From contig JBBAAO010000001.1 in assembly GCA_041658205.1 (NCBI GenBank), positions 186,001 through 250,000 on the forward strand: 64,000 bases of DNA, written 5' to 3'. Under the pieces are notes generated by a model. The model saw only the letters and a program-made list of their open reading frames with translations, was not told the DNA's origin and did not search any database. This document shows positions 1 to 7,485 of the stretch, piece by piece. Both the position numbers and the translations under genes were made by a program. Each line of letters starts with the position of its first letter. Within the stretch, counting starts at the first letter, position 1. The stretch is from Bacteroidota bacterium (GTDB lineage Bacteria > Bacteroidota > Ignavibacteria > UBA10030 > UBA8401).

Positions 1-567
1 AAGCAATCGCTTCAGAACGAAACCGTTTGCCAGTTGAGTAGTTAGCACAGGATCAAACAACGATTTGTCCAATACTTTTCCGACGTATTGGCGCGCGGTC
101 ATTTCAGTTGAATATTTTCCATATCCCGGAATTCGTCCACCGAGAATAATTCTCATGAGATTATATTTTGTCGCAATCGCTTTTCGAGTATCATACAATC
201 TTCTCGCAAGTCGCATTCCTCGGTAATCAGGGTCGACCATAATCTCAATACCATAAAGCGTATTTCCTTCGGAATTATGATTCCGGATATATCCGTTGTC
301 AGCAATTTCCTTCCAACTATGCCATTGAGAATAGAGAGAAAAATCGAGGATTAAGCTGCTGGATGAGGCGACAATTTTGTTTTCGTACTCAACACAGATT
401 TGTCCTTCGGGAAATATCTTCAATTGGCTTTCGAGTTGTTCAATTGCCCACGGTTTCATTCCCGGGAAACATCTCTTTTGCAAATCAACAATTTTGTCGT
501 AATCGATTATTGCTATGGTCCGTACGACAATGTTTTTTTCAAATTCTTTCAAATCAAGTTCAGACAT
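1..567 (-). CDS. GNAT acetyltransferase domain, 5' part (probable GNAT-nitrilase fusion), cut by window edge
   Basis: Reading the minus strand from an ATG at 567 gives 189 codons without a stop up to base 1, so the gene continues outside the window. The ATG follows a good ribosome binding site (AGGAAGGA, about 7 bases upstream). The protein opens with MSELDLKEFEKNIVVRTI and contains a GNAT acetyl-CoA loop near residues 108-122 (VDPDYRGMRLARRLYD). The segment after it (RIILGGRIPGYGKYS) matches my memory of the N-terminal half of bifunctional GNAT/carbon-nitrogen hydrolase proteins such as B. subtilis YhcX, where an amidase domain follows. The hydrolase half cannot be seen here, so the fusion is an inference. 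The gene diverges from the glycosyltransferase at 734 across a 166-base gap. Confidence 0.8.
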   Translation of the reverse strand, partial: MSELDLKEFEKNIVVRTIAIIDYDKIVDLQKRCFPGMKPWAIEQLESQLKIFPEGQICVEYENKIVASSSSLILDFSLYSQWHSWKEIADNGYIRNHNSEGNTLYGIEIMVDPDYRGMRLARRLYDTRKAIATKYNLMRIILGGRIPGYGKYSTEMTARQYVGKVLDKSLFDPVLTTQLANGFVLKRLL

Positions 568-733
568 GGCGATTCCTTCCTGAAATTGGAACATTGCTAC
601 CTTTATGTTATGAATTTTATGAGTAATGTCAAGTATATCAGTCGGGTATTTTGGTTTGCTTTCGCTTGTTCTTCTTTTTACATTGCTTTCGCAAACTTTA
701 TTTTTCTTTAGAACGTCTAAGGTCTTATCGTTT

Positions 734-2197
734 ATGATCTCTGTTATTCTACCGTTTAGTTCGGAACCATACTTTGCTTCTACACTACAGCAATTCATCC
801 GATCGCCGCTTGTTAAAAAAATTATTATTGCGCACGATGGAGCATATTCAACTTCGCAGGAAAAATGTGTGGGTGTGAACGTCGATTCGCTTACATCCGG
901 AAAGACACTGAATGCAATCATTGAGAAACTTTCTACCGACTATCTGCTCTTTATTAATCAAGCGCAATCCATCACATTGAACCAGGCAGCTTTGGAACGG
1001 TTTGTCCATATTGCCCAGGACACAAAAGCTGGGATGATCTATTCTGATTTTTATGAAGTGAAGGATGGAAAACGTTCTGAACATCCGACCATCGATTACC
1101 AATTGGGAAGTATCCGCGATAATTTCGATTTTGGTGCAGTGATGTTCTTTTCCGTTTCAATCGTAAAAAAGGCGATTAAAAAATACGGGAAGATCGAAAA
1201 AGTAGAACGTGCCGGATTGTACGATTTGCGATTAAAAGTTTCAGCACTCAGCGAGATCTTTCATAATCAGGAATATCTCTATACAAAGACTGAATCTGAT
1301 ACTCGCAAAAGCGGTGAAAAAATGTTCGATTATGTCGATCCAAGGAATATTTCGGTCCAAAAAGAGAACGAACTTGTTGCTACAAAACATTTGAAAAATA
1401 TCAGTGCATATTTAAAACCGAAGTTTGCTAAAGTTCCAAGATCAAAGGAAAAGTTTCCGGTTGAAGCAAGTGTGATTATTCCTGTCCGAAACCGCGAAAA
1501 AACCGTTACAGAAGCGGTGAATAGTGTGCTGTCACAAAAAACAGACTTTGCATTTAATGTGATTATCGTGGACAATCATTCGACGGATAACACAACGAAC
1601 ATCCTGAGCGATCTCTCAAAACGAGATCCAAGAGTAAAACATATCATCCCGAATCGGGAGGATTTGGGAATCGGCGGCTGTTGGAACGAAGCGATCCTTT
1701 CCGAATATTGCGGAATGTATGCTATTCAACTTGATTCCGATGATCTCTATTCCGATAATAATACGCTTCAAAATGTTGTGAATGTGTTTCGCAAAGAGAA
1801 TGTTGCGATGGTGATAGGATCATACACGCTTGTTAATGCAAATCTAGAACCGATTCCTCCAGGTTTGATCGATCATAAGGAATGGACTTCGGATAACGGA
1901 CGAAACAATGCACTTCGCATTAATGGACTTGGAGCACCGCGGGCATTTTACACTCCGATATTACGCGAGATCCTTCTACCGAACACAAGTTATGGCGAAG
2001 ATTACGCAGCAGCGATACGAATATCGCGTCAGTATCAAATCGGAAGAATCTACACATCTCTCTATCATTGCCGCCGCTGGGAAGGGAATACCGATGCATC
2101 TCTTCCAATCGAAAAGATTAATCGCAACGATTTTTACAAAGATAAAATACGCACGATAGAAATGCACGCACGTATTCATTTGAATAGGAAAAAATAA
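734..2197 (+). CDS. Family 2 glycosyltransferase with two GT-A-like domains
   Basis: A 487-residue protein that probably transfers a sugar from a nucleotide-sugar donor to a surface or cell-wall acceptor. Residues 1-200 form a degenerate GT-A domain that begins MISVILPF. The second domain, from about residue 245, is canonical: VEASVIIPVRNREKTV, then VDNHSTDNT, then a DSDD metal-binding motif near residue 335. I chose the ATG at 734 because the protein there begins directly with the GT-A first strand. The frame stays open back to 626 and would add a hydrophobic stretch, but that extension lies in the divergent promoter gap. The stop overlaps the next start by one base (TAATG), so the two are co-transcribed. 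Acceptor and sugar are unknown. Confidence 0.85.
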   Translation: MISVILPFSSEPYFASTLQQFIRSPLVKKIIIAHDGAYSTSQEKCVGVNVDSLTSGKTLNAIIEKLSTDYLLFINQAQSITLNQAALERFVHIAQDTKAGMIYSDFYEVKDGKRSEHPTIDYQLGSIRDNFDFGAVMFFSVSIVKKAIKKYGKIEKVERAGLYDLRLKVSALSEIFHNQEYLYTKTESDTRKSGEKMFDYVDPRNISVQKENELVATKHLKNISAYLKPKFAKVPRSKEKFPVEASVIIPVRNREKTVTEAVNSVLSQKTDFAFNVIIVDNHSTDNTTNILSDLSKRDPRVKHIIPNREDLGIGGCWNEAILSEYCGMYAIQLDSDDLYSDNNTLQNVVNVFRKENVAMVIGSYTLVNANLEPIPPGLIDHKEWTSDNGRNNALRINGLGAPRAFYTPILREILLPNTSYGEDYAAAIRISRQYQIGRIYTSLYHCRRWEGNTDASLPIEKINRNDFYKDKIRTIEMHARIHLNRKK

Positions 2198-2703
2198 TGT
2201 CTATTCAGCCAAAATATCGTGAATGGACTCTGGACGATACTAATGAAATCCAAAAAGTGTTGCTCAATACATGGCTTGCATCGTATGCGGATTTTATCCC
2301 TGTGACGGATATTCAATGGTATTTTAACAATTATTACTCCGAGATCAATTTTGCACAGTTATATGATGACAAAGACAGTATCGGTTTCGTTGCCGAAGTA
2401 AAAAACCATATTGTCGGTTATGCTCGGATGAAGATCAATCACGAACAGAAACGCTGTTATCTTGAATCATTATATGTTCTTCCAGAATTTCAAGGAAACG
2501 GGATTGGCTTAGAACTATTAAAGATTGTTGAACAGAAAGCACAGCAGCATTTGTTTCAACAAATTTGGCTTGGAGTGATGGAGCAAAATGTTCCTTCGCT
2601 CAAGTGGTATAAAAAATTAGGCTTCAATTTTATTGAACAGTCCCCCTTTCAAATGGGCAAATCATCCGTAAACCACTTTGTAGGATATAGAGACATCAAA
2701 TAG
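2197..2703 (+). CDS. GNAT family N-acetyltransferase
   Basis: A 168-residue single-domain GNAT protein. The acetyl-CoA-binding motif A is clear at residues 92-106 (YVLPEFQGNGIGLEL), preceded by the strand CYLESL. The C-terminal part SLKWYKKLGFNFIEQS is the usual motif B region. The N-terminal half (REWTLDDTNEIQKVL) is also typical. Substrates in this superfamily range from protein N-termini to small amines and antibiotics, and nothing here narrows it. The start overlaps the stop of the upstream glycosyltransferase by one base, so it belongs to that operon. Confidence 0.88.
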   Translation: MSIQPKYREWTLDDTNEIQKVLLNTWLASYADFIPVTDIQWYFNNYYSEINFAQLYDDKDSIGFVAEVKNHIVGYARMKINHEQKRCYLESLYVLPEFQGNGIGLELLKIVEQKAQQHLFQQIWLGVMEQNVPSLKWYKKLGFNFIEQSPFQMGKSSVNHFVGYRDIK

Positions 2704-2711
2704 TATTGCTC

Positions 2712-3686
2712 ATGCTCTCACAGAAGACCTTTTCACGATTTCCGACGGCACAACATCAATCACTTTCCGAACAGATACTTCATCTCTATCATGAACAACA
2801 GCATCAATGGCCGATGCTTGCCGAAGGAGTTTCGGCTTTACAGAGTGTCCAAACAAAAGTTATTGACTGCGGTTCATTTTCCGCACGCCTGCAATATAAT
2901 CCAAAGCGCATTGTCAGCACCGGTGCAAAGGTGGATGCGGTATCGATCAAAGAACGAAAATGTTTTCTTTGTCTAGAAAATCTTCCGCCGGAACAACAAG
3001 GTGTTCTCTATAAAGAAAAATTTCTCGTGCTGTGCAATCCCATGCCAATCTTTCGGGAACATTTCACAATTTCTCATATTGAGCATATTCCCCAATCGAT
3101 TGAAGAGCAGATCCTTTCGTTTCTTTCCTTGGCAAAAGATCTGTCACCCGGATATACCGTATTTTATAACGGGCCTAAATGCGGTGCTTCCGCCCCCGAT
3201 CATATGCATTTTCAAGCTTCTCCAGCAGGATTGATTCCTGTCGAACGGGAAATGGTAGAACACAAAAAAATTAAAAAAAATATTAACGGAATAACAGTCT
3301 CAACACTTGAACGGTACGGACGAAGCGTCATTACATTGGAGGGGAAAAGTGAACAGGAAATGGAGTTGTCGTTCCTTCGGTTGACCTCATCGTTAAGAAA
3401 AGTGATGAACACGAACGAAGAACCGATGATGAATGTTATTGGTTCCTATGACGATGGAGTGTGGCGTTTGATCATTTTCGTTCGGAGTAAACATCGTCCG
3501 GCTTCCTTTTTTTTTGAACGTGAAGCAAAAGTATTGATTAGTCCCGCAGCTGTGGATATCGGCGGATTAGTTGTAACGCCGATGGAAAAAGATTTTCTTA
3601 CGGTAGATGCTCCTCATCTCAGCGGGATCTATCACGAAGTTTCCATTCCGGAAGAAACACTGAATATTATTCTTGAAAAAATATGA
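2712..3686 (+). CDS. DUF4922 protein, GalT/Ap4A-phosphorylase-like nucleotide transferase
   Basis: A protein of 324 residues from the ATG at 2712. A TTG two codons earlier (2706) is the only extension and looks less likely. It matches the DUF4922 family of Bacteroidota. Near residues 155-167 it carries NGPKCGASAPDHMHFQ. This resembles the N-x-G-A-S-x-x-H-x-H-x-Q active site of the GalT, Ap4A phosphorylase and GDP-glucose phosphorylase group, where the second histidine is the nucleophile. A Cys pair (CFLC) lies near residue 78. I infer a nucleotidyl-transfer or phosphorylase reaction on a sugar or dinucleotide, with unknown substrate. It overlaps the SpoIID gene by four bases (ATGA). Confidence 0.75.
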   Translation: MLSQKTFSRFPTAQHQSLSEQILHLYHEQQHQWPMLAEGVSALQSVQTKVIDCGSFSARLQYNPKRIVSTGAKVDAVSIKERKCFLCLENLPPEQQGVLYKEKFLVLCNPMPIFREHFTISHIEHIPQSIEEQILSFLSLAKDLSPGYTVFYNGPKCGASAPDHMHFQASPAGLIPVEREMVEHKKIKKNINGITVSTLERYGRSVITLEGKSEQEMELSFLRLTSSLRKVMNTNEEPMMNVIGSYDDGVWRLIIFVRSKHRPASFFFEREAKVLISPAAVDIGGLVVTPMEKDFLTVDAPHLSGIYHEVSIPEETLNIILEKI

Positions 3687-4999
3687 TCTCATCTGAACCG
3701 ATCATTAAAATTGGAGTAGTAGAAAATTATGTGGAAGTTTCCGGTGAATTACTGGAAAAGTTTAAAATTACGAATGATGTCATTGTGACCGGTAAGTTCA
3801 AGGCTATCCTAAAGAATGGGGAAATTATACTCTATGGAGGGAAGGAGATAGAACTGATTCGCGGGAAAGAGATCACCTTTGCACCGGTCAATGGCGGAGC
3901 ATTTACGATCCATGATGTTGTTTTCGGAATCAATTTTCATTGGGAACGAAAAGAGCATCAAACATTTCAGGGTTCGTTACGCTTGGTAGCCCGCAACAAA
4001 GGAATCACCGCGATCAATGAAGTATCAGTAGAAAAATATCTTGCCAGCGTTATTTCCTCGGAGATGAGCGCCAGCGCTCCGATGGATTTGTTAAAAGCAC
4101 ATGCCATTACATCTCGCAGCTGGCTGGTAGCAATGCTGGAGATGAAGAAAAAATTCTCCAATCTCGGCATACCATCGCAACGTACAACCCAAACGGAGAA
4201 CGAACTAATCCGATATTATGATCGTGAAGATCATGATATCTTTGACGTCTGCGCGGATGACCATTGTCAACGGTATCAAGGTATTACAAAAGATATTTCG
4301 AATGCCGCCACCGAAGCGATAAGCGCAACACGAGGAATGTTTCTTGTGTATCAAAATGATATCTGCGATGCACGCTTTTCCAAATCGTGCGGAGGTATTT
4401 CCGAACCATTCCATACAACATGGGGAGAAACACAATATCATTACCTAATGCCGGTTTCATGTTCAGAGCAACATCAGTATACTCCACCACAATCAAACAC
4501 AGAAGCGGAAGAGTGGATCCTTTCTTCGCCTGAAGCGTTTTGTAACACAACAGACGGCAACATATTACGCCAGATTCTTCCGTCATTCGATCAAGAAACG
4601 ACAGATTTTTTTCGGTGGAAAGTACAATATTCAACAACCGAGCTTTCAGAATTGGTTCAAAATAAATCGGGGATCGATTTCGGCACAATATTAAGTCTCA
4701 TCCCGCTCCAACGCGGTCCATCGGGAAGGATCACCCGTTTGAAAATTGAAGGGACAAAAAGGACATTGGTTGTTGGCAAAGAGCTGGAGATTCGCCGATG
4801 GCTATCAAAATCGCATTTATACAGTTCTGCTTTTGTTGTGCAGAAGGAGAATGATGCGTTCGTTTTACGTGGTGCGGGATGGGGACACGGAGTCGGATTG
4901 TGTCAAATTGGTGCGGCAGTGATGGCGGTGAAGGGCTTCAAAGCGGAAGAGATTGTGAAACACTATTTTCAGGATGCGGAATTAAAGAAACTGTATTAA
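3683..4999 (+). CDS. SpoIID/LytB domain protein
   Basis: A 438-residue protein with a SpoIID/LytB domain over about residues 105-435. The family is named for the sporulation lytic transglycosylase SpoIID and the amidase enhancer LytB, which act on peptidoglycan, in SpoIID's case on glycan strands stripped of stem peptides. Diagnostic parts are VEKYLASVISSEMSASAPMD with LKAHAITSRSWL (residues 112-145) and the terminal RGAGWGHGVGLCQIGA motif. A central Cys-containing stretch (SKSCGGISEP) is also typical. No signal peptide is visible at the N-terminus, which is odd for a cell-wall enzyme and leaves its location open. It is translationally coupled to the DUF4922 gene, and a recurring pairing of the two families suggests joint function in wall turnover. 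Confidence 0.88.
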   Translation: MISSEPIIKIGVVENYVEVSGELLEKFKITNDVIVTGKFKAILKNGEIILYGGKEIELIRGKEITFAPVNGGAFTIHDVVFGINFHWERKEHQTFQGSLRLVARNKGITAINEVSVEKYLASVISSEMSASAPMDLLKAHAITSRSWLVAMLEMKKKFSNLGIPSQRTTQTENELIRYYDREDHDIFDVCADDHCQRYQGITKDISNAATEAISATRGMFLVYQNDICDARFSKSCGGISEPFHTTWGETQYHYLMPVSCSEQHQYTPPQSNTEAEEWILSSPEAFCNTTDGNILRQILPSFDQETTDFFRWKVQYSTTELSELVQNKSGIDFGTILSLIPLQRGPSGRITRLKIEGTKRTLVVGKELEIRRWLSKSHLYSSAFVVQKENDAFVLRGAGWGHGVGLCQIGAAVMAVKGFKAEEIVKHYFQDAELKKLY

Positions 5000-5044
5000 G
5001 AAATTCCAAATTACAAAAATCAAGTTCCAAAATGTAACGATACC

Positions 5045-5186
5045 GTCATTCCAAGTCCCAATTTTATCCTGAGCAATTCCGTATTATTTTTCGGAATGAT
5101 TTAAGAGTTTCGGGACGAGGAATCTGAGAGTTTCGAAAGTGTTCAGATTTTTCACTTGTCCCTACCGGGACTTCGTTTGAAATGAC
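5045..5186. repeat. Dispersed palindromic element, copy A
   Basis: The 223-base gap before the AmpG-like gene holds an element with inverted ends, GTCATT at 5045-5050 and AATGAC at 5181-5186. Inside are GTCCCAATTTTATCCTGAGC, a hairpin around ATTCCG...CGGAAT (5077-5097) and GGGACGAGGAATCTGA. The same blocks, in the same order, occur in the element at 44281-44488. No protein is encoded. It resembles the REP/MITE-like elements scattered between genes in this phylum. It may also act as the transcription end for the SpoIID operon. Confidence 0.65.
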
Positions 5187-5222
5187 ATCGAACGGATTTT
5201 TGGTAGCATGTAAGGATTCTTT

Positions 5223-6515
5223 ATGGATGTCAATAATAATTCTTCGGGGAAACGTCCATGGTCGTGGATTCCCTCATTATATTTTGCACAAGGGATTCCC
5301 TACGTTGTTGTTATGACAATCTCGGTAATCATGTATAAGAAACTCGGTGTTTCCAATACCGATATCGCATACTATACTAGTTGGTTATATCTGCCTTGGG
5401 TGATTAAACCGTTGTGGAGTCCGCTGATAGATATTTTTAAAACCAAACGTTTTTGGATCGTTGCGCTGCAGATGATTATCGGCGCATCGCTGGCGGCTGT
5501 GGCGTTTACGATTCCGATGGATGCCTATTTCCAATGGTCCATTGCTGTGTTTTGGCTGATGGCGTTCAGTTCTGCCACGCATGATATTGCGGCTGATGGG
5601 TTTTATATGCTTGGACTTGAACAGCATCAGCAAGCTGCATTTGTCGGTGTGCGAAGCACATTCTATCGAATTGCTATGATTACGGGACAAGGTGCATTGG
5701 TCTATCTTGCAGGGTATTTGGAAACACATTCCGGTTCAATTGCTACGGCATGGTCAATCACATTTTTTATTTTGGCAGGAATATTTCTTTCGCTCGCAAT
5801 GTATCATCGTTTTATGCTGCCGTACCCTGTTAGCGACAAATCAGTTGTCGAAAAAGCATCGGCATCAGCTGTCTTAAAGGAATTTTTCCGGACATTCGGG
5901 TCGTTCTTCAAGAAAAAAGAGATCATTGTTGTTCTCTGTTTTCTTCTCTTCTATCGTTTTGCCGAAGCGCAGTTGGTAAAACTTGTCACTCCGTTTTTGC
6001 TTGATTCCCGAACAGATGGAGGATTGGGTTTAACAACAAGTGATGTTGGTATTGCCTACGGAACTGTGGGAGTAATTTGTTTAACTCTTGGTGGACTGCT
6101 TGGGGGATATGTAATTTCTAAACGAGGTCTTCGATTCTGGCTTTGGATTATGGTCTTTGCAATCCATCTTCCTGATGCAATGTTTGTTTATTTGTCCTAT
6201 ATGCAGCCCGAAAATTTCGCCATCATTTGTGCGGCAATCGGCGTTGAACAATTCGGTTATGGTTTCGGATTTACTGCATACATGTTGTATATGGTGATGA
6301 TCTCTGACGGTCCCTACAAAACGGCGCACTATGCTATCTGTACCGGATTTATGGCTCTCGGGATGATGATTCCGGGAATGTTCAGCGGTAAACTGCAGGA
6401 TGCAATCGGCTATCAGTATTTCTTTTTATGGGTGATGGCATCGACAATTCCCGGGTTTGTGGTTGCCTTGTTGGTGAAAATCGATCCTGAATTCGGAAAA
6501 AAGAAATCTCAATAA
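5223..6515 (+). CDS. AmpG-like MFS transporter, probable muropeptide importer
   Basis: A 430-residue inner-membrane permease with about 12 hydrophobic segments. The opening WIPSLYFAQGIPYVVV and the segment PLIDIFKTKRFWIV are characteristic of the AmpG/PAT branch of the major facilitator superfamily. E. coli AmpG brings GlcNAc-anhydroMurNAc muropeptides into the cytoplasm for recycling. A conserved acidic/aromatic patch (HDIAADGFYM) sits near residue 122. Substrate is inferred from family and context: it is followed after 13 bases by a GlcNAc/MurNAc-type kinase and then by a NagZ-like lipoprotein. The SpoIID gene lies upstream beyond the repeat element. Confidence 0.82.
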   Translation: MDVNNNSSGKRPWSWIPSLYFAQGIPYVVVMTISVIMYKKLGVSNTDIAYYTSWLYLPWVIKPLWSPLIDIFKTKRFWIVALQMIIGASLAAVAFTIPMDAYFQWSIAVFWLMAFSSATHDIAADGFYMLGLEQHQQAAFVGVRSTFYRIAMITGQGALVYLAGYLETHSGSIATAWSITFFILAGIFLSLAMYHRFMLPYPVSDKSVVEKASASAVLKEFFRTFGSFFKKKEIIVVLCFLLFYRFAEAQLVKLVTPFLLDSRTDGGLGLTTSDVGIAYGTVGVICLTLGGLLGGYVISKRGLRFWLWIMVFAIHLPDAMFVYLSYMQPENFAIICAAIGVEQFGYGFGFTAYMLYMVMISDGPYKTAHYAICTGFMALGMMIPGMFSGKLQDAIGYQYFFLWVMASTIPGFVVALLVKIDPEFGKKKSQ

Positions 6516-6528
6516 TAGAAGAGTATTT

Positions 6529-7485
6529 ATGAAGCTCGAAAAATATATTATCGGAATGGATGGAGGGGGGACCAAAACGCATGCGGTCATTACTAATCTG
6601 TCCGGTGTTATTCTAGCAGAACATATTGCCGGTCCGTCGAATTTCCAAATTATCGGCGTCGAGAAAGCTGCCGAAACGATCTATTCATTGATTGAAATGT
6701 GTTGCGATTCTGTTGAATGTGCAATAAGTGATCTCTCCATTGTTGCGTGCGGCTTAACGGGGGCAGGAAGAACCGGCGACCAAAAACGAATGGCAGATGG
6801 ATTGAAAAAATTTTCTGCTGCAAAAAAGAAAAAACTGAAAAAGGTTATTATAGAAAGTGATGCGCGGATTGCACTTGAAGGGGCGTTCAAGGGTGGGGCT
6901 GGAATTATCTTGATTGCCGGAACGGGATCGATTGCTTTTGGTAAAGATGTAAAAGGGAATGTACATCGAGTCGGTGGTTGGGGAAGAGTGCTTGGAGATG
7001 AGGGAAGCGGTTACTTTCTCGGTCGTTTAGGATTATCTGCTGTCACAAGACATATTGACGGACGCGGTGATAAGACAAAGCTGTCTGATATGATCGCAAA
7101 AGAATTCGGATTGAACGATCAGACGTCCATAATCAATGCTGTTTATAAAAACAATTTCGATGTGGCGTCAATCGCTCCATTAGTAATGACAGCGGCAGGA
7201 AACAAAGACAGAGTTTGTCTTGCAATTATTGAGAATGCGGTTGTTGAACTTGCATGGCATGTTCAAATTGCTGCGGAAAAAATTTCATCCGCCACTTCCA
7301 AAAAAGTGAAAGAGAAGATCCATGTTTCGTTCATTGGAGGCCTCATCGCTAACGAAACAATTGTTTCACGGCTGCTTACACAATATCTTGACGTAAATTT
7401 CCCGGTCATCGAAATGATCCCGCCCATGTCATCACCGGCGTACGGTGCGGCTGTATTAGGGCTCTCTCAATTCAAAAAATCATGA
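6529..7485 (+). CDS. BadF/BadG-type sugar kinase, likely GlcNAc or MurNAc kinase
   Basis: A 318-residue member of the BadF/BadG/BcrA ATPase family of the ASKHA fold. The phosphate-1 loop GMDGGGTKTHAVI is at residues 9-21. GTGSIAFG near 130 and GGWGRVLGDEGSGYFLG near 148 are hallmarks of bacterial N-acetylglucosamine kinases and of MurK, which phosphorylates both GlcNAc and MurNAc. The start is ATG at 6529, with a weak purine-rich site (AGAAGAG). It overlaps the next gene by four bases (ATGA). With the AmpG-like importer and the GH3 enzyme it forms a plausible amino-sugar salvage operon, although which sugar is phosphorylated cannot be read from sequence. Confidence 0.87.
   Translation: MKLEKYIIGMDGGGTKTHAVITNLSGVILAEHIAGPSNFQIIGVEKAAETIYSLIEMCCDSVECAISDLSIVACGLTGAGRTGDQKRMADGLKKFSAAKKKKLKKVIIESDARIALEGAFKGGAGIILIAGTGSIAFGKDVKGNVHRVGGWGRVLGDEGSGYFLGRLGLSAVTRHIDGRGDKTKLSDMIAKEFGLNDQTSIINAVYKNNFDVASIAPLVMTAAGNKDRVCLAIIENAVVELAWHVQIAAEKISSATSKKVKEKIHVSFIGGLIANETIVSRLLTQYLDVNFPVIEMIPPMSSPAYGAAVLGLSQFKKS

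Noticed and set aside
626..733. Longer N-terminus for the GT2 glycosyltransferase with a hydrophobic helix
   Set aside because: The extension lies in the gap between divergent genes, and the ATG at 734 begins directly with the first strand of the GT-A fold.
5000..5222. Possible small RNA or tRNA in the gap before the AmpG-like gene
   Set aside because: No cloverleaf can be drawn; the gap is explained by the palindromic element.
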